DNA from: Bradyrhizobium sp. 199
GTDB lineage: Bacteria > Pseudomonadota > Alphaproteobacteria > Rhizobiales > Xanthobacteraceae
Assembly: GCF_023073355.1 (NCBI RefSeq)
Contig: NZ_JADPJI010000002.1
Span: forward strand, 868,001 to 932,000
DNA: 64,000 nucleotides
Direction of reading: 5' to 3'
Shown: one piece after another, positions 56,824 through 64,000 of the stretch
Layout: every line of letters begins with the position of its first letter
How positions within the stretch are numbered: the first letter of the stretch is position 1
Translations under genes and position numbers: made by a program
The notes under the pieces: model-generated
Database searches by the model: none
Told to the model about the DNA's origin: nothing
Seen by the model: the letters and a program-made list of their open reading frames with translations, nothing else

Positions 56824-57228
56824 ATGCGATTCATGATGCTGATGATCCCGCTCGGTTACGAGACGGCGCCGCCGGACGTTCAACTCGATCCCGAGCGCGT
56901 GGCGGCGATGATGCGCTACAACGAGGCGCTGAAGGACGCGGGCGTGTTGATCACGCTCGACGGCCTGCATCCGCCATCGGTGGGCGCACGGATTTCGTTT
57001 GCGACCGGTGAGCCCATCGTCACCGACGGCCCATTTGCGGAGGCCAAGGAAGTCCTGGGCGGATATTGGATGATCGAGGTTGCCTCGCGGGCCGAGGCGA
57101 TTGCCTGGGCAAAGCAGTGCCCGGCCGCCCCAAACGAGATCATCGAGATCCGGCAGGTGCAGGAGATCAGCGATTTTCCACCTGACGTACAGGAGGCCGC
57201 CGCCGGCTTCGACAGCCTGAAGACATAA
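56824..57228 (+). CDS. YciI/DGPF-family protein (second in window)
   Basis: 134 residues from ATG 56824. It opens MRFMMLMIPLGYE and carries the DGPF motif itself in VTDGPFAEAKEVLGGYWMI. It is separate in sequence from the one beside the sigma gene. It lies under ECF42-type promoter 4 and heads a two-gene unit. Confidence 0.88.
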   Translation: MRFMMLMIPLGYETAPPDVQLDPERVAAMMRYNEALKDAGVLITLDGLHPPSVGARISFATGEPIVTDGPFAEAKEVLGGYWMIEVASRAEAIAWAKQCPAAPNEIIEIRQVQEISDFPPDVQEAAAGFDSLKT

Positions 57229-57289
57229 CCGAGACCGTCCGCGGATCAATTCGCGGCTCTGGCCAATCCATCAACAAGGGAGAGAACCG

Positions 57290-57652
57290 ATGAGCACCGA
57301 AACCTATCTCGCCGTTTTCCTCGGCAGCAAAACCAGCCCGAAATGGGCTGCGTGGAACGCGCTGTCCGAAGCCGAGCGCAAGGCGAAGGAGCAGGAGGGC
57401 ATGGCGGCCTGGAAGGGCTGGGTCGAGAAGCATCAAGGTGCGATCCAGGCCATGGGCGGCCCGCTCGGCAAGACCAAGAAGGTCGACGGCAAAGGCGTCG
57501 CCGACATCGCCAACGAGATGGGCGCTTTCACCGTGGTCCGGGCCGCGTCGCATGAGGCCGCGGCAAGAATGTTCGAGAACCACGCGCATTTCGCGATCTT
57601 CCCGGGCGAGCGCGTCGAAATCATGCCGGTGCTGCCGATCCCCGGCGGTTAG
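57290..57652 (+). CDS. YCII-related protein (third in window)
   Basis: 120 residues with AGGGAGAG upstream. It has ETYLAVFLGSKTSPKW at the start, GGPLGKTKKVDGKG in place of the DGPF loop, and ends FPGERVEIMPVLPIPGG. It belongs to the wider YCII group but lacks the strict DGPF motif. It is 61 bases after the previous gene, probably on the same transcript. Confidence 0.82.
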   Translation: MSTETYLAVFLGSKTSPKWAAWNALSEAERKAKEQEGMAAWKGWVEKHQGAIQAMGGPLGKTKKVDGKGVADIANEMGAFTVVRAASHEAAARMFENHAHFAIFPGERVEIMPVLPIPGG

Positions 57653-57725
57653 GCCTTGTGGCTCCGATCGCGGGAAATACGGGTTAACCAATCCGGCCGC
57701 CGCTAGTGACCTTCACGGCCGGCTC

Positions 57726-57744
57726 ATGTAAAAGTCGTTCACAT
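57726..57744. promoter_or_regulatory. Operator O1 of TetR-type regulator
   Basis: The 19-base site ATGTAAAAGTCGTTCACAT has seven-base arms with one mismatch and a five-base centre. It overlaps the regulator start codon (57743). The arms match those of O2 at 58551 except for one base, suggesting autorepression. Confidence 0.65.
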
Positions 57745-58483
57745 GAGCTGGCGCAAGGAGCAACGCCGCGCCGAGCGCGGCTATCATCACGGCAATCTAA
57801 AGGAAGCGCTGTTGCAGGCCGCTCTCGGACTGATTGCCGAGAAGGGCGCGGCCGGCTTCACCTTTGCCGATGCCGCGCGCATGGCCGGCGTCAGCGCGGC
57901 GGCGCCCTACCGGCATTTCCGTGACCGCGACGAGCTGTTGTCCTCGATCGCCCAGCGCGGTTTCGAGCAGTTCGAGGCGCGCCTCACCGCGGCCTGGGAC
58001 GATGGGCGGCCCGATACGGTCACCGCGTTCGAGCGCGTCGGCAGGGCCTATCTTGCTTTCGCCCGCGAGGAGCCCGCCTTCTACAACGCGATGTTCGAAT
58101 CGGGTCTGCCGGTCGACGCCAATCCGGCGCTGCAGGCCGCGAGCGAGCGCGCTTTCAACATCATTCGCGCCGCGGCCGAGCGGCTCGCGGCGCTGGCGCC
58201 GCCCGGCATGCCGCGTCCGCCGGCGATGATGATGGCGCTGCACATCTGGTCGATGGCGCACGGCGTGGCCTCGCTATTCTCGCGTGGGGATGCCGCGCGA
58301 CGAAAGCTGCCGATGTCGCCGGATGAGCTGTTGGAGGCCGAGGTGCTGATCTATCTGCGTGGCCTCGGCTTCCCGACCGATCGCCGTCCGCCAGGCAGGA
58401 GCGCCGAGCCGCCGCCGGTGCCGCCGGAGGCGTCCTCCGGTTCGGCTGTGCCGCCGGGCGGGCCCTGGGGCAAGCCGAAATAA
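57743..58483 (+). CDS. TetR/AcrR-family regulator with WHG-type C-terminal domain
   Basis: 246 residues. The basic YHHGNLKEALLQAAL opening and helix-turn-helix FTFADAARMAGVSAAAPYRHFRDRDEL are typical of the branch with a WHG ligand domain. The last 35 residues are Pro/Gly-rich (RSAEPPPVPPEASSGS). Two matching palindromes, one over its start and one in front of the next gene, make it the likely repressor of itself and the DUF2852 gene. Confidence 0.92.
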   Translation: MSWRKEQRRAERGYHHGNLKEALLQAALGLIAEKGAAGFTFADAARMAGVSAAAPYRHFRDRDELLSSIAQRGFEQFEARLTAAWDDGRPDTVTAFERVGRAYLAFAREEPAFYNAMFESGLPVDANPALQAASERAFNIIRAAAERLAALAPPGMPRPPAMMMALHIWSMAHGVASLFSRGDAARRKLPMSPDELLEAEVLIYLRGLGFPTDRRPPGRSAEPPPVPPEASSGSAVPPGGPWGKPK

Positions 58484-58523
58484 AATTACGCAAATAATCA
58501 CGCGGGCGTGTCAGGCGGCCGGC

Positions 58524-58569
58524 TTGACAAAATCGCGGGATGATCTAGCTATGTAAATGTTATTTACAT
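58524..58569 (+). promoter_or_regulatory. Promoter and operator O2 of the DUF2852 gene
   Basis: TTGACA at 58524-58529 is a good -35 box; a -10-like TAGCTA follows after about 16 bases. Directly behind it the perfect palindrome ATGTAAA-TGTTA-TTTACAT spans 58551-58569, matching O1. Repressor there would block polymerase at the start site. Confidence 0.65.
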
Positions 58570-58604
58570 TCACAACGGCGCAGATGCCGCGATGGAGATG
58601 GGAA

Positions 58605-59090
58605 ATGGCCTACACCGCTGATGTCAATCGATGGCGCGGCCCTTCGGATCAAAACTACGAGCGCCCCCGCATGCTCGATACGCCCTGGCATCCCGGCTGG
58701 ATCGCCGTGACCATCCTCGGCTTCATCATCTGGTGGCCGATCGGACTTGCCCTTCTCTTTTTCACACTCGGGAGCAGAAGAATGTCGTGCTGGAGCAACC
58801 AGGATCGCTGGCAGAACAAGATGGAGCGGATGCAGTACAAGATGGATCGCATGCGCGGCCGCATGGAGCGCCGTGGCTTCGGCTTTGGCTTTGGCCCGCC
58901 GTCCTCCGGCAACCGTGCTTTCGACGAATACCGCTCTGAGACGCTGCAGCGCCTCGAAGAGGAGCAAGTCGAGTTCAGGAACTTCCTCGACCGTCTGCGT
59001 CACGCCAAGGACAAGGAAGAGTTCGACCAGTTCATGGCGCAGCACAAGACGCGTCCGACCCCGCCGCCGACCGATCAGCAGCAGGGTTGA
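58605..59090 (+). CDS. DUF2852 membrane protein
   Basis: 161 residues from ATG 58605, with GGAG upstream; the earlier ATG at 58557 lies inside operator O2. One or two hydrophobic segments (WHPGWIAVTILGFIIWWPIGLALLFF) are followed by a charged helical region (QNKMERMQYKMDRMRGRMERR) and a coiled coil. The family is common in alphaproteobacteria and of unknown function. It probably answers the TetR regulator upstream. Confidence 0.85.
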   Translation: MAYTADVNRWRGPSDQNYERPRMLDTPWHPGWIAVTILGFIIWWPIGLALLFFTLGSRRMSCWSNQDRWQNKMERMQYKMDRMRGRMERRGFGFGFGPPSSGNRAFDEYRSETLQRLEEEQVEFRNFLDRLRHAKDKEEFDQFMAQHKTRPTPPPTDQQQG

Positions 59091-59150
59091 CCTTCAAGGC
59101 TGACACCTCAAAGCCTTCAGGCGCATGCCCCCAAAGTCCTGATGGCCCCG

Positions 59151-59194
59151 AACCGCCCGTCTGCGCAACCCGCAGGCGGGCGGTTTGGTTTTTG
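59151..59194 (+). terminator. Intrinsic terminator of the DUF2852 gene
   Basis: AACCGCCCG (59151-59159) pairs with CGGGCGGTT (59177-59185), with further pairing of CTGCG and CGCAG inside, followed by the T-rich TTTGGTTTTT. It lies 60 bases after the stop codon and is the clearest intrinsic terminator on the plus strand here. Confidence 0.85.
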
Positions 59195-59249
59195 GGAATG
59201 CGAGGCCGGCACCGTCAGGTTGGACGACCTTGGTCTGGATTTGTTTTGG

Positions 59250-60413
59250 TCAGCGCGCCGTGGCGAGCTGCGCGCGAAGCGAAGCCAGGAAGTGTTCGTA
59301 GGCGTGATCCACGATCTCGTTGAGTGACCGCGTTCGCGCGAAGATCGCCTTGGCCTCGGCGAGAAACTCCTCGCGGGTCGGTATCTTCGGCAGATGCAGA
59401 TGGGTCAGCGCGTCGACCCCGTCATGCGCGCGATTGAGGATCTCGTGCAGCGTCGGCAGTTGCAGCTGGGTCGGGTCGGCCCGGTGCAGTGCCGATGAGA
59501 TCGCGTGGGCCAGGGCCTTCGCATCGAACCGTCCGGCGAGCTGATGGGCTGCCCGATTGATCACCCGCGCGCCGAGCGGCTGCTCGTTGCGCAGCACCTG
59601 TTCGGGCGGCGCCTTCATGTTCCAGACGATTCCGAACCAGGACAGCACCTTCAGGACGTAATAGGTGATGTCGATCTCCCACCAGCGAAAGCCCTGCCGC
59701 GCGCTGCTCTGGTAGGCGTGGTGATTATTGTGCCAGCCCTCACCCAGGGTGAACAGCGCCAGCAGCCAGTTGTTGCGGGAATCATCGCCCGTCACGTAGC
59801 GCTTGCGTCCGTGCACATGGGCGAGCGAATTGATGCAGAAGGTCGCATGATAGACCAGCACGGTGCTCCACAGGAAGCCGACGACCAGACCCGACCATCC
59901 CGCAACCAGGAAGCACAGCGTCGCAAGCACAAAGGCCGGCAGAAGCTCGAGCCGATGCAGCCACATCAACTCCGGATAGGCCGCGAAATCGCCGACTTTC
60001 ACGAGGTCGGTCGCGTCGTGCTGCCGGTCGAAAATCCAGCCGAGATGGCTGTACAGGAAGCCGCGATGACGCGGTGAATGCACGTCGTTTTCGGTATCGG
60101 AATGGAGATGATGGTGCCGGTGCTTGGCCGCCCACCACAACACGCTCTTCTGCGCGGTGCTTTGCGCAAGGCAGGCCAGGATGAACTGAAACACCCGGCC
60201 TGTTGCGAACGCCCGATGCGAGAAGTAGCGGTGATAACCCGCCCCGATCGCAAACATCCGCAAGCAATAGAGCGACACGCAGAGCGCGACGGCCTGCCAC
60301 GTGACGCCCGTCCAGATCGCCGCAAAGCACCCGAGATGAACCAGCAGGAACGGCACGGCAGAGGGGTACATGATGTCGTCGTGGTGATCGTCGGCGGGCG
60401 CGTTAGGCGACAT
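59250..60413 (-). CDS. Acyl-CoA/fatty acid desaturase
   Basis: 387 residues. The three histidine boxes of membrane diiron desaturases are present: HRYFSH (61-66), HRHHH (98-102) and HNNHH (228-232). Hydrophobic segments lie between them. The C-terminal 100 residues are a soluble extension. It introduces a cis double bond, usually at position 9 of acyl-CoA or acyl lipids, using an electron donor not encoded nearby. A candidate small RNA or attenuator lies directly upstream on the same strand. Confidence 0.92.
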   Translation of the reverse strand: MSPNAPADDHHDDIMYPSAVPFLLVHLGCFAAIWTGVTWQAVALCVSLYCLRMFAIGAGYHRYFSHRAFATGRVFQFILACLAQSTAQKSVLWWAAKHRHHHLHSDTENDVHSPRHRGFLYSHLGWIFDRQHDATDLVKVGDFAAYPELMWLHRLELLPAFVLATLCFLVAGWSGLVVGFLWSTVLVYHATFCINSLAHVHGRKRYVTGDDSRNNWLLALFTLGEGWHNNHHAYQSSARQGFRWWEIDITYYVLKVLSWFGIVWNMKAPPEQVLRNEQPLGARVINRAAHQLAGRFDAKALAHAISSALHRADPTQLQLPTLHEILNRAHDGVDALTHLHLPKIPTREEFLAEAKAIFARTRSLNEIVDHAYEHFLASLRAQLATAR

Positions 60414-60480
60414 GTTTCAGCGTGACCTTAGGTAGCGGGATCCGGGATTCGCGTCGGCAGCACTGATGGCCGCCGGGTAC

Positions 60481-60568
60481 GAAAAACCCGCGGATGGCGG
60501 ACCACCGCGGGGGTTGAACGAGATGCTTGCCTGCGCATCTCCGGCCAAAGCAGCGTCGGCCGAAAACT
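60481..60568 (-). ncRNA. Candidate small RNA or leader attenuator upstream of the desaturase gene
   Basis: Read on the minus strand: -35-like TTGCGT (60604-60599), 18 bases, -10-like TATAGT (60580-60575), then three hairpins. These are CGGCC/GGCCG (60562-60541), AGATGC/GCATCT (60540-60521) and a strong CCCGCGG/CCGCGGG stem (60511-60487) followed by TTTTT. That is the layout of a short RNA ending in an intrinsic terminator about 70 bases before the desaturase start. It may be independent or an attenuated leader. Confidence 0.55.
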
Positions 60569-60732
60569 CGACTGACTATATGGTTGCGGATGCCCGGCAC
60601 GCAAGCTCGTAGCCTCACGGGGGAACTGCGGCACGATGCTCCGGTAGGGCCGTGCCGCCCGCGGCGTGGTGCGCGGGGTGGTCACAGGCTATAGTTGAGA
60701 CTTAAAGGAGCCCCAAAACACGGGAGGCCGGG

Positions 60733-61500
60733 ATGACGACAGCTGTGAGCGCGACGAACGATCGCCTCTGGCAGAAGATACGCGATGAGGCGCGGCGTGC
60801 GGTCGCATCGGATCCCGTCTTCGGCAAGTCGCTCGCCGAAGCGGTCCTCGCCCATGACGGCTTTGCGGCGGCTCTGGCCGATCTCATCGGACGCAGGCTG
60901 GGCGGCAACGTCGCCGAGCAAGCGCGTTTCATGGCCTATTCGCGCGACGCCTTTCGGCACTCGCCGGAATTGATCGAAGCGTCCGGCCGCGACTTGCAGG
61001 CCATCGTGCGCAGCGATCCGGCCATCGCCGGGCTGTTGGCGCCGCTGCTGCATTTCAAGGGCTATGTCGCGCTGCAAGCCTGGCGTGTCTCGAATTGGCT
61101 CTGGCAGCATGATCATCGCGATGCAGCGCTGCTGTTTCAGAACGAGGCGTCGAACGTGTTGCAGGTCAGCATTCATCCGGCCGCGAGCATCGGCTCGTCC
61201 GTCTATCTCGACCACGCCACGGGTATCGTGATCGGCGCAAATGTCGTGATCGGCGACGAGGTCACCATCCTTCAAAACGTCAGCATCGGCCGCAGCAGCG
61301 AACTGCCGACGCGCTCGCCGCGCATCGGTCGCGGCGTCTTCATCGGCGCGGGCGGGACCATTTTGGGCGACATAAGGATCGGCGATTTCGCCAGGATCGG
61401 CGCCGACACGGTCGTGACCTCCGACGTTCCCGCTGGCAGCACCGCGGTCGGAAATCCTGCACGATTGACCAACTGCCCCAAGCCTGCCTCGGCGGCCTGA
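60733..61500 (+). CDS. cysE: Serine O-acetyltransferase
   Basis: 255 residues. N-terminal helical domain (WQKIRDEARRAVASDP), then the left-handed beta helix of hexapeptide repeats. The active-site pieces are VYLDHATGIVIGANVVIGD with catalytic Asp-His, and VSIGRSSELPTRSPRIGRG. It makes O-acetylserine for cysteine synthesis. It is divergent from the desaturase/small RNA unit. The usual feedback tail is short here. Confidence 0.93.
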   Translation: MTTAVSATNDRLWQKIRDEARRAVASDPVFGKSLAEAVLAHDGFAAALADLIGRRLGGNVAEQARFMAYSRDAFRHSPELIEASGRDLQAIVRSDPAIAGLLAPLLHFKGYVALQAWRVSNWLWQHDHRDAALLFQNEASNVLQVSIHPAASIGSSVYLDHATGIVIGANVVIGDEVTILQNVSIGRSSELPTRSPRIGRGVFIGAGGTILGDIRIGDFARIGADTVVTSDVPAGSTAVGNPARLTNCPKPASAA

Positions 61501-61587
61501 TGCGCATCACGTGATGGGATGCGGCCGGGCGCGGCCGATCAGCACCATATGTTCGCCGGGGGGCACCCCCGGCGACATGCCGTTGCC

Positions 61588-62106
61588 TCAAGCGGCGCGG
61601 CGATGGCTCTCGCCGCCACGGTGGGGCGTGACCGGCTCCGAACTGGTCTGGCCCGGTGCATCCAGCACCGCGACGTGATGCCGGTAGACCATCTCCCAGC
61701 CCTTCCATCCCGTGAACAGGAGGATTCCGACCACGATCAGGGAGAGCGTCAAGCCCCACGGCTTGATCGCAGCCTCTGCGCCTTGCGCGTAGCGGAGGCA
61801 GAAATTGACCAGGGCCAGCACGACCGCCGCGAGATTGCCGACCATGTGGTACCAGGCATCGTTGAGGCGGCGGATGCGGGGCTCGCTGAAGAAGTCCGTA
61901 AAGCCGGCCGCGGCTGCAACGAGCGCCGTGACGATACCGGCGCCGATCAGCCAGATCGCGGCTCTGGCCCAGAAATTGTCGCCGGTTCCGATAAAGGCCA
62001 GATCGGCGATGGGCGCGCCGACCAGAAATGCGACGGGGAACGGGATGAGCATGGGGTGGAGCGGGTGATCGCCGACAGCGGCGGTCGTCTTGGGGTTGAT
62101 GGTCAT
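61588..62106 (-). CDS. DUF2231 membrane protein
   Basis: 172 residues with four hydrophobic segments. The DUF2231 signature is HPLHPMLIPFPVAFLVGAPIADLAF; later segments include WHMVGN-like YHMVGNLAAVVLALVNF and LSLIVVGILLFTGW. The C-terminus is His/Arg-rich (PHRGGESHRRAA). The family is predicted to sit in the inner membrane and may bind heme or act near redox proteins, but no function is proved. It is convergent with cysE. Confidence 0.85.
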   Translation of the reverse strand: MTINPKTTAAVGDHPLHPMLIPFPVAFLVGAPIADLAFIGTGDNFWARAAIWLIGAGIVTALVAAAAGFTDFFSEPRIRRLNDAWYHMVGNLAAVVLALVNFCLRYAQGAEAAIKPWGLTLSLIVVGILLFTGWKGWEMVYRHHVAVLDAPGQTSSEPVTPHRGGESHRRAA

Positions 62107-62190
62107 GGCAGGACCTCGCGCGAAGTGATTTTCGGGACAATTTTCCGGAGGAGGGGTGGTTCCTCAGCGCGCTCCATGCACGCGGACTCT

Positions 62191-62320
62191 CGTGCCCGGA
62201 CGCAAAGCAGCGCCCCTTTGGCGGTGCTTGCAGAGCCGGGGCCCATCGGTCCCGCACGAGAACCTGCTTCTGGGTTCCGGCTCTGCAACGCGAACAGCGC
62301 TGCGCTGCGTCCGGGGCACA
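62191..62320. repeat. Dispersed palindromic repeat, family A, copy 4
   Basis: It opens CGTGCCCGGACGCAAAGCAG and closes CTGCGTCCGGGGCACA, with CAGAGCCGGGGCCCAT and GGTTCCGGCTCTGC inside, the same order as in the other copies. It lies upstream of the DUF2231 gene and before the tol operon. Confidence 0.78.
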
Positions 62321-62653
62321 AACCACCCTCAAACGCCTGCGCTGCCTACCTTTCCCGCAGCCTAATTCACCCCTGGTAACCTCGCATTAACCAACGGCGG
62401 GCTCTGGTAAGGGTGGACAATCGCGCCCAAAGCCTGAAGCCAGGCCCGTCAAGGCCCGGGGCCAAAGGCTCATAGTTTTGACATCTTGGCAGGGAATGCA
62501 GACGGCCGGCTTTGGACGAGCCCCTGCACCCCCAAAAAGACAAGGCTTTGAGCGGGCTTGCCGGCCGCGCCGGTGCTAGCGGGGCTATTGGGAACCGGCA
62601 GCCATTTGCTGGCCGGCACGTCAGGTAACGATCGCCTTGAGAGGATACTGCTT
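62321..62653 (+). promoter_or_regulatory. Region upstream of tolQ, probable tol promoter region
   Basis: A 333-base gap before tolQ without a supported gene. A TTGACA hexamer occurs near 62478-62483, but I find no convincing -10 box at normal spacing. GC-rich short inverted repeats (GGCCCGGGGCC) occur around 62450. The usual upstream gene ybgC is absent. Confidence 0.35.
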
Positions 62654-63370
<717 letters not shown>

Positions 63371-63413
63371 CGGGCGGCATGTATAGTCTGAAGGGCAATT
63401 TGGGCACGCGATC

Positions 63414-63863
63414 ATGGCGATGAACGTTGCGAGTTCGTCCGGAGGCGGCGGGCGCCGAGGCCGGCGCAAGCCCGTCGTGGCCGAGATCAACGTCACGCCG
63501 ATGGTCGACGTGATGCTGGTGCTGCTCATCATCTTCATGGTGTCGGCGCCGATGCTGACGGTCGGCGTGCCGCTCGACCTGCCGCAGACCCAGGCCAAGA
63601 GCCTCGAAAACAACGACCAGAAGCCGATCCAGATGTCGGTCGACATCAAGGGCAAGGTCTTCATCAATGACGCCGAGATCGCGATCAACGAACTGGTGCC
63701 CAAGCTGAAGGCGATCACGGACGCGCGCAGCGGGCTCGAGGAGCGCATCTACCTGCGCGCCGACAAGAAGGCGGATTACGGCACGGTCGCCAAGGTGATG
63801 GGCCTGTTGTCCGGCGCCGGGTTCAAGAAGCTCGCCCTCGTCACGGAAGCGGATCAGGGGTAA
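63414..63863 (+). CDS. tolR: Tol-Pal system motor subunit TolR
   Basis: 149 residues. The single membrane segment carries the essential Asp in EINVTPMVDVMLVLLIIFMV. The C-terminal periplasmic domain (LPQTQAKSLE; LVPKLKAITDARSG) follows. ATG 63414 is used; ATG 63420 is an alternative. It is 43 bases after tolQ and 3 bases before tolA. Confidence 0.95.
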   Translation: MAMNVASSSGGGGRRGRRKPVVAEINVTPMVDVMLVLLIIFMVSAPMLTVGVPLDLPQTQAKSLENNDQKPIQMSVDIKGKVFINDAEIAINELVPKLKAITDARSGLEERIYLRADKKADYGTVAKVMGLLSGAGFKKLALVTEADQG

Positions 63864-63866
63864 GCC

Positions 63867-64000
63867 GTGAAGGTGAACTTCGACAAGACACTCGTTGCGT
63901 CGATTGCCCTCCATGTCCTCGTGCTGGGTTGGGGGCTCGTCACCTTCAGCAGCAAAGCCTACGTCGCACCGGAAGAGTCGCTCCCGATCGACATCATCTC
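63867..64000 (+). CDS. tolA: TolA-like energy transducer, N-terminal part (cut by window edge)
   Basis: GTG start 3 bases after the tolR stop. The first 44 residues read MKVNFDKTLVASIALHVLVLGWG, a single inner-membrane anchor with a SxxxH-like pattern (SIALH) typical of TolA/TonB proteins. The periplasmic helix and C-terminal domain lie beyond the edge. Position after tolQR makes TolA the natural call. Confidence 0.85.
   Translation, partial: MKVNFDKTLVASIALHVLVLGWGLVTFSSKAYVAPEESLPIDII

Overview
The window looks like a chromosomal stretch of a high-GC alphaproteobacterium of the Bradyrhizobium/Nitrobacteraceae type. This rests on the zapA-6S RNA-fau order, a ruvCAB-ybgC block, tolQRA, several intergenic palindromic repeat families I associate with Bradyrhizobium, and ATGA/GTGA-coupled operons. 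I saw no tRNA, rRNA, insertion sequence, integrase or CRISPR array. LEFT PART (1-27.9 kb), mostly housekeeping: the tail of a cyclopropane-fatty-acid synthase-like methyltransferase; a periplasmic adaptor plus RND efflux pump pair; an orphan AAA ATPase; then a long minus-strand central-carbon run read as tkt, gap, pgk, class II aldolase, class I aldolase, ThiE-like protein, Sel1-repeat protein and SuhB-like phosphatase. A plus-strand cell-division/RNA segment follows (DUF4164 coiled coil, zapA, 6S RNA, fau, YmdB-like phosphoesterase). Next come two minus-strand soluble chemoreceptors sharing one C-terminal domain, then yebC, ruvC-ruvA-ruvB, a metallophosphoesterase, ybgC and a DUF1348 protein. 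MIDDLE PART (28-47.6 kb), catabolic and accessory: a LysR regulator and an amidotransferase diverge from an ABC importer operon that runs on into an opine/D-hydroxyproline-dehydrogenase-like set (two DAO flavoproteins, a small 2Fe-2S protein, a FAD/BFD protein) and ends with RidA. After a broken uracil permease gene come an SDR, a sirtuin, and hyuA-hyuB joined to a complete TRAP transporter. This is probably an uptake-and-oxidation module for an imino acid or opine, followed by an uptake-and-hydrolysis module for a hydantoin- or oxoproline-like compound. RIGHT PART (47.6-64 kb): a roughly 900-base repeat region; a GST diverging from its TetR regulator; a 2-hydroxyacid dehydrogenase; an ECF42-type sigma factor with its DGPF/YciI partner; and small proteins typical of that sigma group (SRPBCC, VOC, SnoaL-like, two more YciI proteins). 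Four transcription units here share the same promoter-like signature, TGTCGG-N17-CGTCTT, which I read as the local ECF42 regulon. Further on are a TetR regulator with twin 19-base operators, a DUF2852 protein, a desaturase preceded by a candidate small RNA or attenuator, cysE, a DUF2231 membrane protein and tolQ-tolR-tolA. The ybgC gene, usually next to tolQ, lies about 35 kb away, so the accessory region sits between ruvCAB-ybgC and tolQRA.
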